This document shows, in pieces, positions 24,761 through 36,612 of a stretch of DNA of 64,000 bases (positions are counted from its first letter, which is position 1; each line of letters starts with the position of its first letter). The position numbers and the translations under genes are program-made. This DNA is from Pithys albifrons albifrons (lineage: Eukaryota; Chordata; Aves; Passeriformes; Thamnophilidae). A model generated the notes under the pieces. That model had not been told where the DNA came from. It saw only the letters and a program-made list of their open reading frames with translations, and searched no databases. The stretch lies in the NCBI RefSeq assembly GCF_047495875.1, contig NC_092465.1, positions 7,117,160 to 7,181,159 on the forward strand, in the 5' to 3' direction.

Positions 24761-27314
24761 ATAGCACTGCACTGAGCAGGTCTGTCATCGCGTCCCATCC
24801 GGCCACCTCTGCAGGTGCCGCTCCAGCTCCAGCCCAGATGCGTAGCCCACAGCAGCCCTCCCGCAGGTCATTTGTCCGTCCTGCTGTTCTAAACCGGTTC
24901 CAGTTTCTGACCATTGCCTCAGAGAAGTGCCAAAGCAGCATTTGGAGCTGTTTCTCTGCTGCTGCCCCCTCATCTGCTCAGGCAACGCACTGCCAGGCTG
25001 TTCATGTTCCTGGGCATCGCCCCCTGATTTGGGCTGATCTATTAAACCTGCAAAACCTTCTTGTTAGTGCAAAGTAGCCTCACTCTTCTTTTTCCAGCTC
25101 TTTGGCGCCCGCACATGCAGAAAGCACAGAGGAAAGTGAGTTTAAAAGGGTTTTCCTTCTGTCTGCGTGCTCCGTGCCCTCGGTTCCTGCGGGATCTGCC
25201 GCCGCCCTGTGGCTCCTGCGGGAAGCTGCGCACAACTGGAGAGGGGAACTTGGCATACTGCTTAGATTTGAGGGTTTAGAAATGAAAAATAAAAGACTAT
25301 TGTTTTCTGAAAATGTGTTTGGCACAGTCTGAAGTGTGAAACTGTTGAGGTGTTTGCATTCAAAGCAAGATTTTTTTGACTTCTTCCCTTTCTGTGTCCA
25401 CTGTGATAACAAAGAGCTTCGATTTAGTCAGGTCTTCTGCTCCATCAAAGGTTATTGGATTAATATTAGCAACAAAATGCGCTTTTTTTGTGTAGCTCAA
25501 CGAAGAAAAACAGTAAACTCACGAAGAATTTCTATATCCTGACTAGATATTCTCTATAAAAAGCCTGTTCAGGAATTCACTTCATGAGTTCATTCAGAAA
25601 TCATGTTTAGGTCATTCTTGGATTCTAGCAGAGTGGCTGAACTCATTTTGGTCAGGACTGTATAGCAGAACAAATGGCAAGGTGCGTTTCTGCATACTGT
25701 GAATTCAGGGACACACACAGGGAAAAAAATAACTGAATTCACCCCAAAAATTTCTGATACACCGTAACAAAGAAAAAACAAACCAGCTCAAAATAATGTG
25801 CCATGGAAAGCATGAAACCTGGCACAATAGAGCAGGGAATAAGGCATAACATTTTCAAGATTTTGAAGTAATAACTGGACTTTTGAGGATCTGTATCAAT
25901 ATTTCAAAGTAACATGTATTGGGTTTTGTCAACATCATTGCAAAGCTCCTGGTCTGTAGGGCAGTGTGGGAATGGCACTGAGATGCCAGCTCAGCAGGCT
26001 GGGATGGAGGTGACTGTGGTGGTGGAGGGTGGCATTCTGCTTCATGTTATTCTGAAGCCTTATACACATGCTGCATATTTAATATTAGGTAAAATATTAG
26101 ATGAGATTAGATTAAAATCTCAGAACAAATCAGAATTTGCCAGGCTATCAAAATGAAGTCTTTAGGTACTGAAAAAACACATTTTTAACAAAGGTGTACA
26201 AAATTTAGAAGCATGATTTTGATAAACATTTAAAATTTTGAGGTTTTTTTTTTCAAGGCTTGTCCAGACTTTTCAATGTCTGCTTTGCTGTCAATTCAGA
26301 CCTTCTGAAAGCTCCCAACTTTCCTTACTAGACTGACAGCAAACAAATATTCCCAGTCCTTCCTTAGTCCTTCCCTAGCACTCTAAAATGCCTGGGTATT
26401 TTCCAGTTGTTCTGTTAAAATAATTTTAGAAATGCTTTTTATCCCAGATTTACCCTGTGTTTGAATTCTGTGTTCTCACTGCTTCTATTTTACTTCCCTT
26501 CCCTCGGTGCATTTTTTCTTAATATTGTACCAGGTCTAGAGAGAATGAGCTCATGATTGAGAGTGAGTGAAGTAGACTTTGGAATTATATGACATATAAA
26601 ATTGTGTAAAAATATATTGAATGATTTATTTAGGGATATGAGTACATTATACCAGTAATCTAATTCCCAGTATCTTCCTAAGCAGCTTTCAAAACCATTT
26701 TTTGATTTCTTTGGGTTTTGAATTTCTGCTAAAATAATGAAAATGGATGGAGCTGATGGTGAATCATCATGACAATATTTGCTGTCAGTGGGGATTTTTG
26801 TCAGAGTGTTTTAATCAGGAAAAGGGTCCCAATGGCACTGGCCCACTTAGACCTGCAGATACAAAAGAAATATGGTCTTGCTATTTCCTTTATTTGCACT
26901 GGTGTTGCAACAGCTTAAATTAAATCTTCTGTTAGGAGTAATAAATGAATCTATTTCAGAGCTCTGTGGTTACACGGCAGGCAGGCAAAGAGCTCACTTG
27001 GGTTTTTCTGCAGCCCGTGGGCTCAGGTACCTTGGGGGGAAGAAGGCACAAGGACTCCCTTTAGGCACCTTATTGCAGTGTGTCAGCACCCAGGAGAGTT
27101 TTCTTCCACCCAACCAAACACAAAACAGTCAGCAGGAAGGGGTAGGTGCCTCCAGACAAACTTTTAGAGAATGTATGTTAAACAATAATTAATTACCCTT
27201 CTTTGCCCTACATAGACATGGAGCTCTCTCTTGAGGGAGCTCAGGGAGCCCATGTTACACATGAAAATTAAGCACTGTGGGTATTTCTGTGAAATGTAAG
27301 CCCAGGGAAAAAAT

Positions 27315-27369
27315 GTTTCCTAAGAGCTAAACCTTAAAATTTGTTTTCTAAGAGCTAAGCCTTACTTTG
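27315..27369 (+). repeat. 28-bp tandem duplication, two diverged copies
   Basis: gtttcctaagagctaaacct at 27315 and gttttctaagagctaagcct at 27343 begin two adjacent 27-28 bp units with a few mismatches. Confidence 0.8.
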
Positions 27370-27883
27370 CACATCAGTATCAAAAGATTTTGGATGTAGC
27401 TCAGTCCAGACATTAGAAGAAGGAAACAAAAAAACCCCAAAGCAAGTGCAGAATCAGTAAAAGTATCAATGGTTATTTCTTACACCAACAATCAACAAAG
27501 GTCTGGTAAGTGAGATTCTATTCTCAAGCCTTCCCCCTGCCTGTGGGCACTTCAGCACTGCTGGCATTAGGCATTAGATGACTTGGCAGTCTGTGTTCAG
27601 CCCCTCGGGTGCATAACCTCCCTGTTCTGAGGAGTTTGGGTCAATTCAAAATTTGTTGGTTGGAACTGTCATTAATTATGGTTGCAAAAGCAATTGCAGG
27701 TGGCAATATAAGCAAAATAAGCACCATCTGTCATGGAAGTAATAACACAGGATTTCTTTTCCTCAGGTTGTGTACTCCAGTGGCACAACTAATTGCACAG
27801 TAACTAGTATTATTTATCATTTAATATCTGGGGCATGGCCAGAAAACATACTAATGTACGACATTTTCTTTTTTATTTTTCAG

Positions 27884-27995
27884 GATGATTTTCTGTATAG
27901 TGTCTCTGTTTTAAGTGGAATCCTTTGCAGTGTCTTGGCAGTAATCAAATTTATGCTGGGAAAGGTCCTTACAAGCAGAGCACTGATAACTGATG
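27884..27995 (+). CDS. TMEM163: TMEM163 internal coding exon (TM4 and TM4-TM5 linker)
   Basis: The acceptor is tttttatttttcag and the donor is G|GTGAGT. The exon encodes 37 residues starting DDFLYSVSVLSGILCS and ending TSRALITD, plus the first base of a Gly codon (phase 1). It begins in phase 0, matching the upstream exon. It corresponds to human TMEM163 residues of about 186-222. The hydrophobic run SVLSGILCSVLAVIKFML is membrane segment 4, followed by the basic GKVLTSR loop. The ALITDG element continues into FNSLVGG of the next exon. By family analogy it resembles the HxxxD/DALHSL-type metal-site helix of CDF transporters, though that comparison is an inference. It is separated from the previous exon by an intron of about 13.3 kb. 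Confidence 0.96.
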
Positions 27996-30900
27996 GTGAG
28001 TGTGACGCTGATCCTGCTGCATTTATAGAGTCTTCCAGGGAATGTTGTAGGCACAGAGGATATGAGTGACCTCTGCACAATGAGAGCTGTGAAAGAGCTT
28101 TGAAATAAGGCAGCCACTGGGAAATGGAAAAAAAACCCCAGCACTAGAACAGGCTGTGGTACCATGAGACTCTTGGATAAAGAGCTCAGCTGAAATGAGT
28201 ATGTCTGGTGGGAGCCAAACAGTGAATGTGTGGATACTAATAATATTAATAATTGAGAGACAGAGATAGAGCAGGTAACACATGGGGTGTATTTAAGTCA
28301 GAGGTTAGACTGCAGCAGGGCGATATGACACCAGTTTGCAGAGCTTTGGTTAAGCCACCTCTCTCCTCACTGCCCGTGCCTGGTGAACTGTATAATCCTG
28401 AAGTTTAAACAAAGAAGCTCTGCCTGCTTTGAGCAGAAATCACCACCATCATTCAGACATACTCCCACAGATGTAATTTGTCACCAGGGTGCCTTCCCTG
28501 CCACTCAGTGGAGCTGGTGGAGCATGGCAGGTGTGAAATAAAGCCCTGGCCAGCTCCCTGCCCTGCCCTCCTCTGGCCCTGCCGTGGTTTGGCACAGGGT
28601 GAATCTCATCCATTCTGTCTGAACAACTCACTGCCACCTCTATGTTGGCCCAGGTGTGCAGCACCTCTCTCTTTCTGGTTTTAAAAGTGTGCTTAAAGGC
28701 ATGTTTTAAAACTCAGTGCAGATGACAGGGCTCTTTCTGACAGGGCTCAAGCTTGTGAATCCTGAGAAAGCCCTGGGGATGTGCCCTGCAAACGACTGAG
28801 GCCGCAGTGATGGCAGAGGGTTCACAGCACCCTGTGAATCCCTCCCAGTTTGTATCTGGCAGCACAGGGCAGTTTGAAATACTCTGTAAAAAGACTTGGT
28901 AGGGTGTTGATGTTTCACAGATCATAGCACATAAGTTATTTTACTCTGCTAAAGATTTCTCTTTAAGGAAATCCAATTTTCATCTTACTCTGGGGATGCA
29001 GACAATTGCTTTATTTGAAGTACATTAAACATACTTATATTTTTTCTTGGTGATGTGTGATAACATGGATTATGAGTACTTTTATCATCCTACTTATATA
29101 AATTCTTCATGACTATTTATATTTTAAATAGAAACAAAAAAGGAATCAGAACAGCAGTGCGGGGGTTACAACTAAGCTACTGCCTCCCTGCATTTGGAAT
29201 TCTCTCCCAACAGACCTGCAGTTCAGAGATCTTACTCTTTCCTATGGACTCTGCCACCTTAAACATTTTGAAACAAAAATATCTCCAGCCTGCAGAAAGG
29301 TTTCTGGAAGGGATCCTGGGAACTACAGCCCAGTGAGTCTGACTTCCTTCCCTCTCAGAGTGTACGTGGGACACGTCGACTGTCTCAGAGCTGTGTCTAG
29401 GCAGGCAAATTATTAACCCTCCCTTTAGAAAAAATAGTTTTGAAACAGAGCAGTTTATTCAGACAAAATATTAGCTGAAAACCGTAAATAACTCCAGCTC
29501 TGAATTGTTCTCCTGTATGACACAGAATTGCTTCCCCCATAATTACATCCTCATGTTAATGATATTGCTTCAGAGCTGGAGATTGCTTATTCTTTGATTA
29601 AAAAATTAGGGGAAAAGTACACAATTACCTCAGTCTGGCTTTTATCTCTCTTCTCTCCTTAGAACTGCTTTAGAAAATGTAGGAGGCTGATCTTACCTTG
29701 TGTGGTAAAATATCTTCTTTCTCAAGACTTATTTACATATATATTTGATTTATTAACAATCAGGAGACAATGTGATTCAGCAGCTAAGACAGATTTAGCA
29801 CTCCCTTGCATGTCTTTTTTCAATGTTTTCTGTTTCCTGCTAATTTACCTCCCGTGATCCCTGGCTCTAGACCAACAAACTGTTTTGAGGAACAAAAGCA
29901 TACATTTTTCTTCCTGAAAAATAGGTTTATTTTCAGAACAGCAAATTCTCTCTCATACATGTCATCAAACTCTATTAAAAATATTTTTAAGCATAATTTT
30001 ATTTTAGCACAGGGCTTGACAACAGTATCTCTTTAAAGCCTAGATATATTAATCCTAATGAGGCAAAAGGTTATTTGTACAATTTGTTTATAGCAAAAGA
30101 TCATGGCCTCTTGGATAATAAAAACAGCCATTTCCTGCCTTGAATTTTGTAACATCTTAGAGGACAACTACAGATCCGTGACAGTTGGTGATGTCAGCCA
30201 ACCTTCCTGTAGGTTTTACATACCTGTTTCCTACCCAGATTTAGCCACCTGTTTTTCCTGTGCTGGCCTCTGCACAGAGCAGTGTCTGCATTAATTCTGC
30301 AGCCATGACATGATTTCCTGCCACACCAGCAAAGGAAGGTTTGACTGAATGACAGTCAGGAAGCAAAATCAATTTCCTTTGCAGTTAGCTTTTATATAAT
30401 TATATATTATATTATACATTATATATATATATAATTTCACCAGCATGCATTAGCAGTGTAAGTTAATAAATAGACAAGGACTGGAGGTGAGAGGTCTAGA
30501 AAAAGTGTCATATGTGTCCTGTTGGCACTCACAGGAAGTTGGAACAAACCTGGGTAAGTGCTGGAAGCAGCAGCTGACTAGAGCTGACTCACCAAGCAAT
30601 ATAGAATGTTTCAAGTTTGATTTTTCACTTCTTAACCATGTTCAATAGTGTATGGATCTACCAAATGAATGCATTATCAGTGACTTTTTTTTTTTAGAAC
30701 AACAGTGATATCTTTTGGGGTATTGGGGAAAAAAATCAGAAGAAGGGACTTTGGTGTTAAAAAAAAAGAACACACGGAAGGACTTTAAAAAAAACCCCAA
30801 ATCGATAACTAATCAAACAGGAGCTGAGTGAAAAAAAATAGTTATTGCAGAAGCTCTGGGAGAAATTTCAAGGGACAGTCTTGGATGAAAAGAGAAGGAC

Positions 30901-31192
30901 TGAAAAAAGAGGAATCTAAAAGAATGTTCATAAAAATTGTGAATAATAGAAAAGAAGCTTCTGTGAAATGTCTAACGCATAAATGTAAAATATTACTAGG
31001 ATTATCCTGTGTGTTTTCAGCAATATATACACCTCTAAGCTATAGTGCCAAACACATAAATAAATACATGGAATGGGATAAAAAGCTTCAAGAGGAGGTC
31101 TATTGAAAGAGGTCTTTGAACTTGAAAAATTATTTCCCTTTCCATAAGCTCCTTGGGTTCTTCCTTTAATTAGTTTTTCTTTCCCCTTCTAG
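27996..31192 (+). other. TMEM163: TMEM163 intron (about 3.2 kb)
   Basis: This phase 1 intron has a GTGAGT donor and a TTCTAG acceptor. It contains an AT-dinucleotide-rich microsatellite at 30392-30434 and A-rich runs at about 30.73-30.84 kb. Nothing else is recognised. Confidence 0.85.
30392..30434. repeat. AT-rich microsatellite
   Basis: Imperfect (TA)n/(TTA)n run: ttatataattatatattata followed by ttatacattatatatatata. Confidence 0.85.
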
Positions 31193-31334
31193 GTTTCAAC
31201 TCTCTTGTAGGTGGAATAATGGGATTTTCCATCCTTCTTAGTGCAGAAGTGTTTAAACACAATTCTTCTGTCTGGTACCTGGATGGCAGTATAGGAGTGT
31301 TAATTGGACTTACAATATCTGCCTATGGAATCAA
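31193..31334 (+). CDS. TMEM163: TMEM163 internal coding exon (TM5 and TM6)
   Basis: The acceptor is ccccttctag and the donor is AA|GTGAGT. The exon starts with GT, completing the split Gly codon from the previous exon, reads FNSLVGGIMGFSILLSAEVF, then a short luminal loop KHNSSVWYLDG, then the second hydrophobic helix SIGVLIGLTISAYGI, and ends with two bases of a Lys codon (phase 2). It encodes the last two of six membrane segments (human residues of about 224-269). The loop contains an Asn-Ser-Ser sequon (N-x-S/T); human TMEM163 as I recall it has Asp-Ser-Ala here, so the potential N-glycosylation site would be lineage specific. Whether it is used is unknown. Confidence 0.96.
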
Positions 31335-32308
31335 GTGAGTATCTGCTGGAGCAGGTAGTGTAGGGTGTACAGCTGTCTGGGGGAGGCAGCCACAGCTCTG
31401 CAAGGCTTATATAATGCAGTGAAATCAGGCCCTGGAATTTATTACTCACTGCCACTGCTGAAACAGAGTGTGTGGAAGTGGTTATAAAAGATGGTGTTCT
31501 CACATCAGCTGGAGAGCAGCCAGGACTTAAAAAGAAATTGGAATAATTTTAAAAGTCTTTTAAATACCTGAATTGGAAAACCAAGTTTTTAAATATTTGA
31601 AAAATAACCACAAATCTTGGATAAAATCAACCCCCGTTGCTTTTATGGCATATTTCTAAGCATTGCTTTTCCAAAGAAAGTCTGGATTAAAGGACAAATG
31701 CTCAAGTCTAAAGAAGCTTCTTGCTGTTGATTTCTCTCCTAGCCTCACACCTTATAGCAACATTTGAACTGCAGGTTGCTGGTCATGTTTCAAATGTTGT
31801 TTCTCTTGAATTTGAAGATGCTTTCTTGATTCATGACACCAGTTAAAAAAATAAATCAAATGAAGCTCTGTCATGTACTTCATCACTGCCACAATTTCTC
31901 TTGACTGCATGGAATCTAACAGGAGTTTTGTGCTTTATCCCCCCTTTCTGCCACTAAGAGAAAGGGGGAGATGGAGCATCTTAGTTGGAATTGCACCCAT
32001 TGAGCAGCAGACCTTGGCCAGGCCACAGTCAGCTCTTGGCTGGAAGCTGTGTGGGGCTTTTTAAACTTGGAAAATTAAACTAACATTTTAATGGGTAACA
32101 CCATTCTTGAATAAGTCACTATAATCACTGTTTCCATTGTAAACCCAGCTGTTCTGCAAAACTGTAGAGGCTGTTACTGCATCTGGGTTGGTTTACTGCA
32201 TCTGGTTGTTACTGCATCAGGTTGGATTTATTATTCTATAATAAATGAGTAGGTGAGGGGAGCAGCCCGGTGTGCTGGGGCTGCCTCACGGCTCTCTTTG
32301 CTCCACAG
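31335..32308 (+). other. TMEM163: TMEM163 last intron (about 1 kb)
   Basis: This phase 2 intron has a GTGAGT donor and a CACAG acceptor. It holds a three-copy, 18-bp minisatellite at 32173-32225. No coding or repeat-family content is recognised otherwise. Confidence 0.88.
32173..32225 (+). repeat. Three-copy 18-bp minisatellite in last TMEM163 intron
   Basis: Units are GTTACTGCATCTGGGTTG (32173-32190), GTTTACTGCATCTGGTTG (32191-32208) and TTACTGCATCAGGTTGG (32209-32225). They end 83 bp before the terminal exon. Confidence 0.88.
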
Positions 32309-32369
32309 GCTGCTCATGGACATGGTGCCGCGGGTGAGGCAAACGCGCCACTACGAGATGTTCGAGTGA
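32309..32369 (+). CDS. TMEM163: TMEM163 last coding exon (cytosolic C-terminal tail)
   Basis: The exon follows a ctctttgctccacag acceptor. The first G completes the split Lys codon, then LLMDMVPRVRQTRHYEMFE and a TGA stop at 32367-32369. These 19 residues match the C-terminus of vertebrate TMEM163 (human residues of about 271-289) almost exactly. This is the short basic cytosolic tail after TM6. Together the four exons encode the last 136 or so residues of a protein of about 289. The intron before it is only about 0.97 kb, the shortest of the gene in this window, and carries an 18-bp minisatellite about 85 bp upstream of this exon. The remainder of the terminal exon is 3' UTR. Confidence 0.96.
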
Positions 32370-33343
32370 TGGCCGCGCTTTCTGCTCTGGACGGACTGTC
32401 AAACTCCAGCCTCCTGCCTTTTGGCAAGTGGTGCCAATGGTATTTTACTGAACATGCAGTTTGTTTCCCGTGGTCTGTTTTTGTTGAAGTTTGTTCTAAT
32501 GGGAAATCTCTCTGTAAATCTGGCATATGTGCACACTGCTTGCGATTCAGCCAAACAGCAGCGTCTTTTTATTTCCAGTATGCTATTGATTCCTGTGACA
32601 ATAGAAAACATGCAGTTTGCAGTTTGAACCCAGCTGCCATGTTGTATATTCCAGAGTGAAAGTGTTCTTAATGGTGTGGTAAGCCTGTGGGTAAAGAAGT
32701 GCCAGTTTCAGATTTGGGTTTTGTTTTTTTTTTATCCCTGGCCTGTATTTTCCCAGACACATGCTGGAACAGGAGTACAATCCTTGCTAACCTCTTCAAC
32801 TAAGACTATCTTACATAGAGTCTGGACACCAAGAGCTGTGTTGCTTAAAACACTTCCCCCTTCCCCTTGAAATAGACACCCAGAAAGAGCAGGCACAGCC
32901 CTTTCTGTGGTCAGAGAGAAAACTGCATTTTAATCCCAAATTAACTGAAACTATACCTCTTCAATTTAAATTCTATTTTTTCTTAACAAGACACTGTTCA
33001 TAGCTTTGCATGGACCAAACAAGCACACACAGTATTACTGTACAGACCAAAGCCAAAAAGTTGTGCAGGGAAGAGGAGCTGCTCAAGGAATGGGATTTTT
33101 CACCTCCTATTATGCCATATGCAGCTGTACCAGCGTGTGTGACGTTGTGGTTGCTCTGTAGTCTGATGATGGCACAGCAGTGGCTCAATCTTGTGGTGAG
33201 ATACAGATCTATTTATTAGGTTTAGATTGTCCTGTAAAGTGTTACTCACCTTCCATCACACATCTTATATATGACTTAATAGTGGGTTAAATGATCAAAA
33301 AATCTTGATGTATAATCAATAAAAAACCCTGGTATCTATTTTA
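32370..33343 (+). other. TMEM163: TMEM163 3' UTR (putative)
   Basis: This is the sequence from the TGA stop to the first strong poly(A) signal. It has no long open frame in register with the gene and is A/T-rich in its last 400 bp. The end point is inferred from AATAAA at 33318-33323 and an assumed cleavage site 15-25 bases downstream. Further signals at 33420-33425 (ATTAAA), 33521-33526 (AATAAA) and 33759-33764 (AATAAA) would give longer isoforms. Confidence 0.6.
33318..33323 (+). terminator. Candidate TMEM163 poly(A) signal AATAAA
   Basis: A canonical AATAAA lies about 950 bases downstream of the TMEM163 stop, in an A/T-rich context and followed within 40 bases by a T-rich stretch (ggtatctattttatac). 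It is the first canonical hexamer after the stop codon. Alternative + strand signals occur at 33420, 33521 and 33759. Confidence 0.55.
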
Positions 33344-36039
33344 TACAGTATCTGTAAGTAACATTTGAAAACTATTTCCAGAATGTATCATAGAACAAAG
33401 TCTTCCTGTATAGCAGCCAATTAAACTGGATTCTCTGGCTATAGCCATTTTCTCATTTTTCTATGTATTCCAGGTTGGTTTTCACAACAGAGAACCAGTG
33501 CTGTCGCTTCTGCACAGGTGAATAAAAAATAGACAGTCCACTGTAGGTTTTGCAGTACGACTATGGTGAGTAGCCAAGTAGCTAGAAATATCCATTTCCA
33601 CTACAAAATAATAGACTACAGAAATGAGAGTAGGTGCACAATTAGAATGATCAATGATTGATGCACAGTGAAGACACTGATTTTTGCACTGATATGATAA
33701 AGTTGATAAAACTGTATTTCCCACCATATGTCACTTAGCCAGATCCTTAAGGATCTCTAATAAAAGCCAACTCCACATGATCCATGTAGGAAGAGACCAC
33801 CCAGTGCTTTCATTGACCTGGCAGTGCCCATATGAGGGGCACAGTATTGAAAAGATGACACTCCTTGATACAGGATTCTTTGTGGCAAAATGAAATCTGT
33901 TCTGCTGCTTTAGTTTGTGTTCACGTATTTTGGGTCAATGAAGTTTGTCTAAGTATTTGTCTGCAAACTCTATGACACTGCTGGTCTCAGTGCACATTCC
34001 GCACGTGCCTTGATGTCCCAGGGTGATGTTAGAGCTCCTCATGTCACTCAGCAGTAAGATGACAAAGGAAGTACTCCATAAGACATTCAGCAAGGACTTC
34101 AGGAGGACTGGAGGGTACAGGAGTGACCACTGTGCTCATCACATGTAGATTTTAAAATATCAAATGACACCCCAAAACCCTTCCTGCACCAGACCCTAAC
34201 TTGTTATACTTTTTCTTAGTCCTGATATTTTCCCATTATATTTCTTCTCTCTCATATAGTTCCATGAAATGAGCAGGACATTTCCTCAATGATTAACAGC
34301 TTTTGTCAGGCATCTTCAGCCTCAGAATCACAGACTCAGAGCTTGAGCCTAGCTGTATTTCACTGGTTTGCTGGTTTGATTTGTACCATTTACATTTTTC
34401 CACATCTCTGAGGGCTTTATTCCTTCTCCAGTCCCACTGCTGGTTGTGAGACTGACACTTGGGAGCTGCTGGAAGGGCTGCTCCACAAGGCCATGCAGTC
34501 CAGCAGCCTGTCCAGCACCATGTGCTTCTACAGGCAAGTGAGCAGGAGGTTACACGGTTGTGGCAAGATATTGAGCTCCTGATATAACCTTTGCCACAGC
34601 ACAGTTCCAAACCACTGAAAGTATGTAGGACACTCAAACCAACACCCAGGTCAAACACTGAATAATTCTGCTAAAATGCTGAGTGTAAACAAGAGCACAG
34701 AGCCACACAGACATGCTGGTGCATGAAGGAAAGCTAAACACTGGGTAAATGAAGTTTTACACTTCCTTCTGGAACTCGAGAATGCTCAGAGGGCATTTGT
34801 AAGGACAGACTCCAGCTGTGTAGCCTTTGAAAAGATGTGGTTAAACAAGTTAATAGTACTTTTTCTTACCAGATAAATCTAAACTAATTGCAGAAACTTT
34901 TCAGTTACCACAGGTGCTTCAAAGCATTTCTGAGATTAGCAGGTAAATACAAGAAAATGACTGAAATAGTTGTGATACTCGGAAAAGGTCAAGAAATACT
35001 GATTCTCAGAAATGAAAGCACACACATGCTGATAAAGCCAGCTCTCACTGGGGAGACTTTGGGTGGTATGTGACAATGGCAGAGAAAATAACTGCTCTTC
35101 CATCTACTGTGACACTGCTCTAGCCAGCCACCCTCAGAGGAAACAGTTTCTATATGAGCTTTTCTCTATTAAATCTCTGTGCCAGTTGATGTTTCCAACT
35201 ATGAGATAACAAGTGTACTTCCAGCTAGGCTAAGAGAAGGTGAACTTTTCAAAAGCTGAAACAGCTCAAAAGCACTTGGACTAATCACCTGAAACTTGGC
35301 ACTGGTCAACACAATAACCTGGTTGGTGATCACAGCAGCCACTCAGCACTGCCAAGGCCTCTTTTTTGTGCACAGGACACAAGGAAGGAGCCTCAGTGTT
35401 CTCACAAGGAACAGCAGTGGCTGCAAACTGACACTTTTTAAAGTCTGGCCAAGCCCAGAATTGCAAATTAATCCCTGAAAGTCACTATGACACTGAGCAG
35501 ATGCATTGAATTTGGCCATGTTGTTCTGCAGAGCTTTCAAAAACTCTGTCAGGATTACACCAGCTGTGATCTTGAATCCCAAGCCATGACCCACACACCC
35601 CAGGTAGGCAGAGGAAATTATAATGTTCCACTTACAGCTAAAAGTCAGATTTCTTGAGCCCTGATTGTCATTAAAAAAATCACCAGACTAACATCTGCTG
35701 CTGATTTATTCCATTTCACTTCTAGCAGCAGTAGGCAGACCATAAATAAGCATCATCCAACTATTGTGGAAAAATAGAGCCTCCAAAAAAGCTCCTTACT
35801 GAAGATTACATTCCAGGAATGAACCTGAAGCAAAGATTCCAGACAGGAAGCTTCTCAGACTTGGGCAAATTCAGCTCTAGGTACACCTGCCTCTGGGGCT
35901 GTACCACAGAGGTGCTCACTGTTATTAACACAGTTTGTGTTTCTGGAATCACAGTTGCTTGAGTAAAAGTGTGGGCATTTCTGGCATTCTTTCTTGTGGG
36001 CCAGCTCATGGGCACAGTGGGTCACTGGACAAGGATAAA

Positions 36040-36096
36040 TAGAATAGCTTGGGTTGGAAGGGACCTTTAAAGGTCGTCAAGTCCAAGGTCATCTAG
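36040..36096 (-). mobile_element. Very short CR1 3'-terminal relic, interrupted by a second CR1
   Basis: tagaatagcttgggttggaa and gggacctttaaaggtcgtca and agtccaa match the last bases of CR1 in reverse complement. The piece is severely 5' truncated and abuts the second CR1 immediately to its right. Confidence 0.7.
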
Positions 36097-36612
36097 AATT
36101 ATAGAATCACAGAATAAACTGGGTTGGAAGAGACCTCTGAGATCATCAAGTCCAAGCCTTGATCCAACACGACTGTGATTACCAGATCATGGCCCTAAGT
36201 GCCGCATCCAATCTCATCTCAAAAACCTCCAGGGACAGTGAATCCCCCACCTCTCTGGACAGGACATTCCAATGCCTGATTACTCTCTCTGGAAAGAATT
36301 GCTTTCTAATATCCAACCTAAACCTCCCCTGGCAGAGCTTGAGCCCGTGCCCTCTTGTTCTACTGTTGGTTGCCTGGGAGAAGAGACCAATGCCCACCTG
36401 GCTACAATCTCCTTTCAGGTAGTTGTAGAGAGTGATGAGGTCACCCCCGAGCCTCTTCCTCTCCAGACTAAACAGCCCCAGCTCCCTAAACCTCTCCTCA
36501 TAGGACTTGTGGTCAAGTCCCTTCACCAGCCTTGTTGCTCTTCTCTGGACCCACTCCAGCACCTTAACAACTTTTCTGAACTGAGGGGCCCAGAACTGAA
36601 CACAATACTCAA
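36097..36612 (-). mobile_element. CR1 LINE, 5'-truncated copy with intact end of ORF2
   Basis: On the - strand a 144-codon segment (36613 to 36182) runs without a stop from [14 protein letters not shown] through [59 protein letters not shown] and [14 protein letters not shown] to a stop at 36179-36181. This is the conserved C-terminal region of CR1 ORF2 downstream of the reverse transcriptase core. It is followed by the short CR1 3' UTR (gttggaagagacctctgaga on the + strand) and a tagaatcacagaat terminal repeat. The absence of stops and frameshifts suggests this is the youngest CR1 copy in the window. The 5' break is near 36610, where a 13-bp direct repeat with 36084-36096 begins. The same frame stays open by chance for another 160 codons to 37093, outside the element. 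Confidence 0.92.

Larger units (their letters stand above)
14550..27883 (+). other. TMEM163: TMEM163 intron (about 13.3 kb)
   Basis: This intron is bounded by GTAAGG and CAG and has phase 0. I see no repeat family that I can name. It includes an AT-rich block at about 21.8-22.03 kb, a hairpin with alternating purine-pyrimidine arms at 20275-20300, a GC-richer block at about 24.5-25.25 kb (with a candidate regulatory element at 24420-24760), and a 28-bp tandem duplication at 27315-27369. Open frames inside it (up to 112 codons) show no known domain. Confidence 0.8.
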
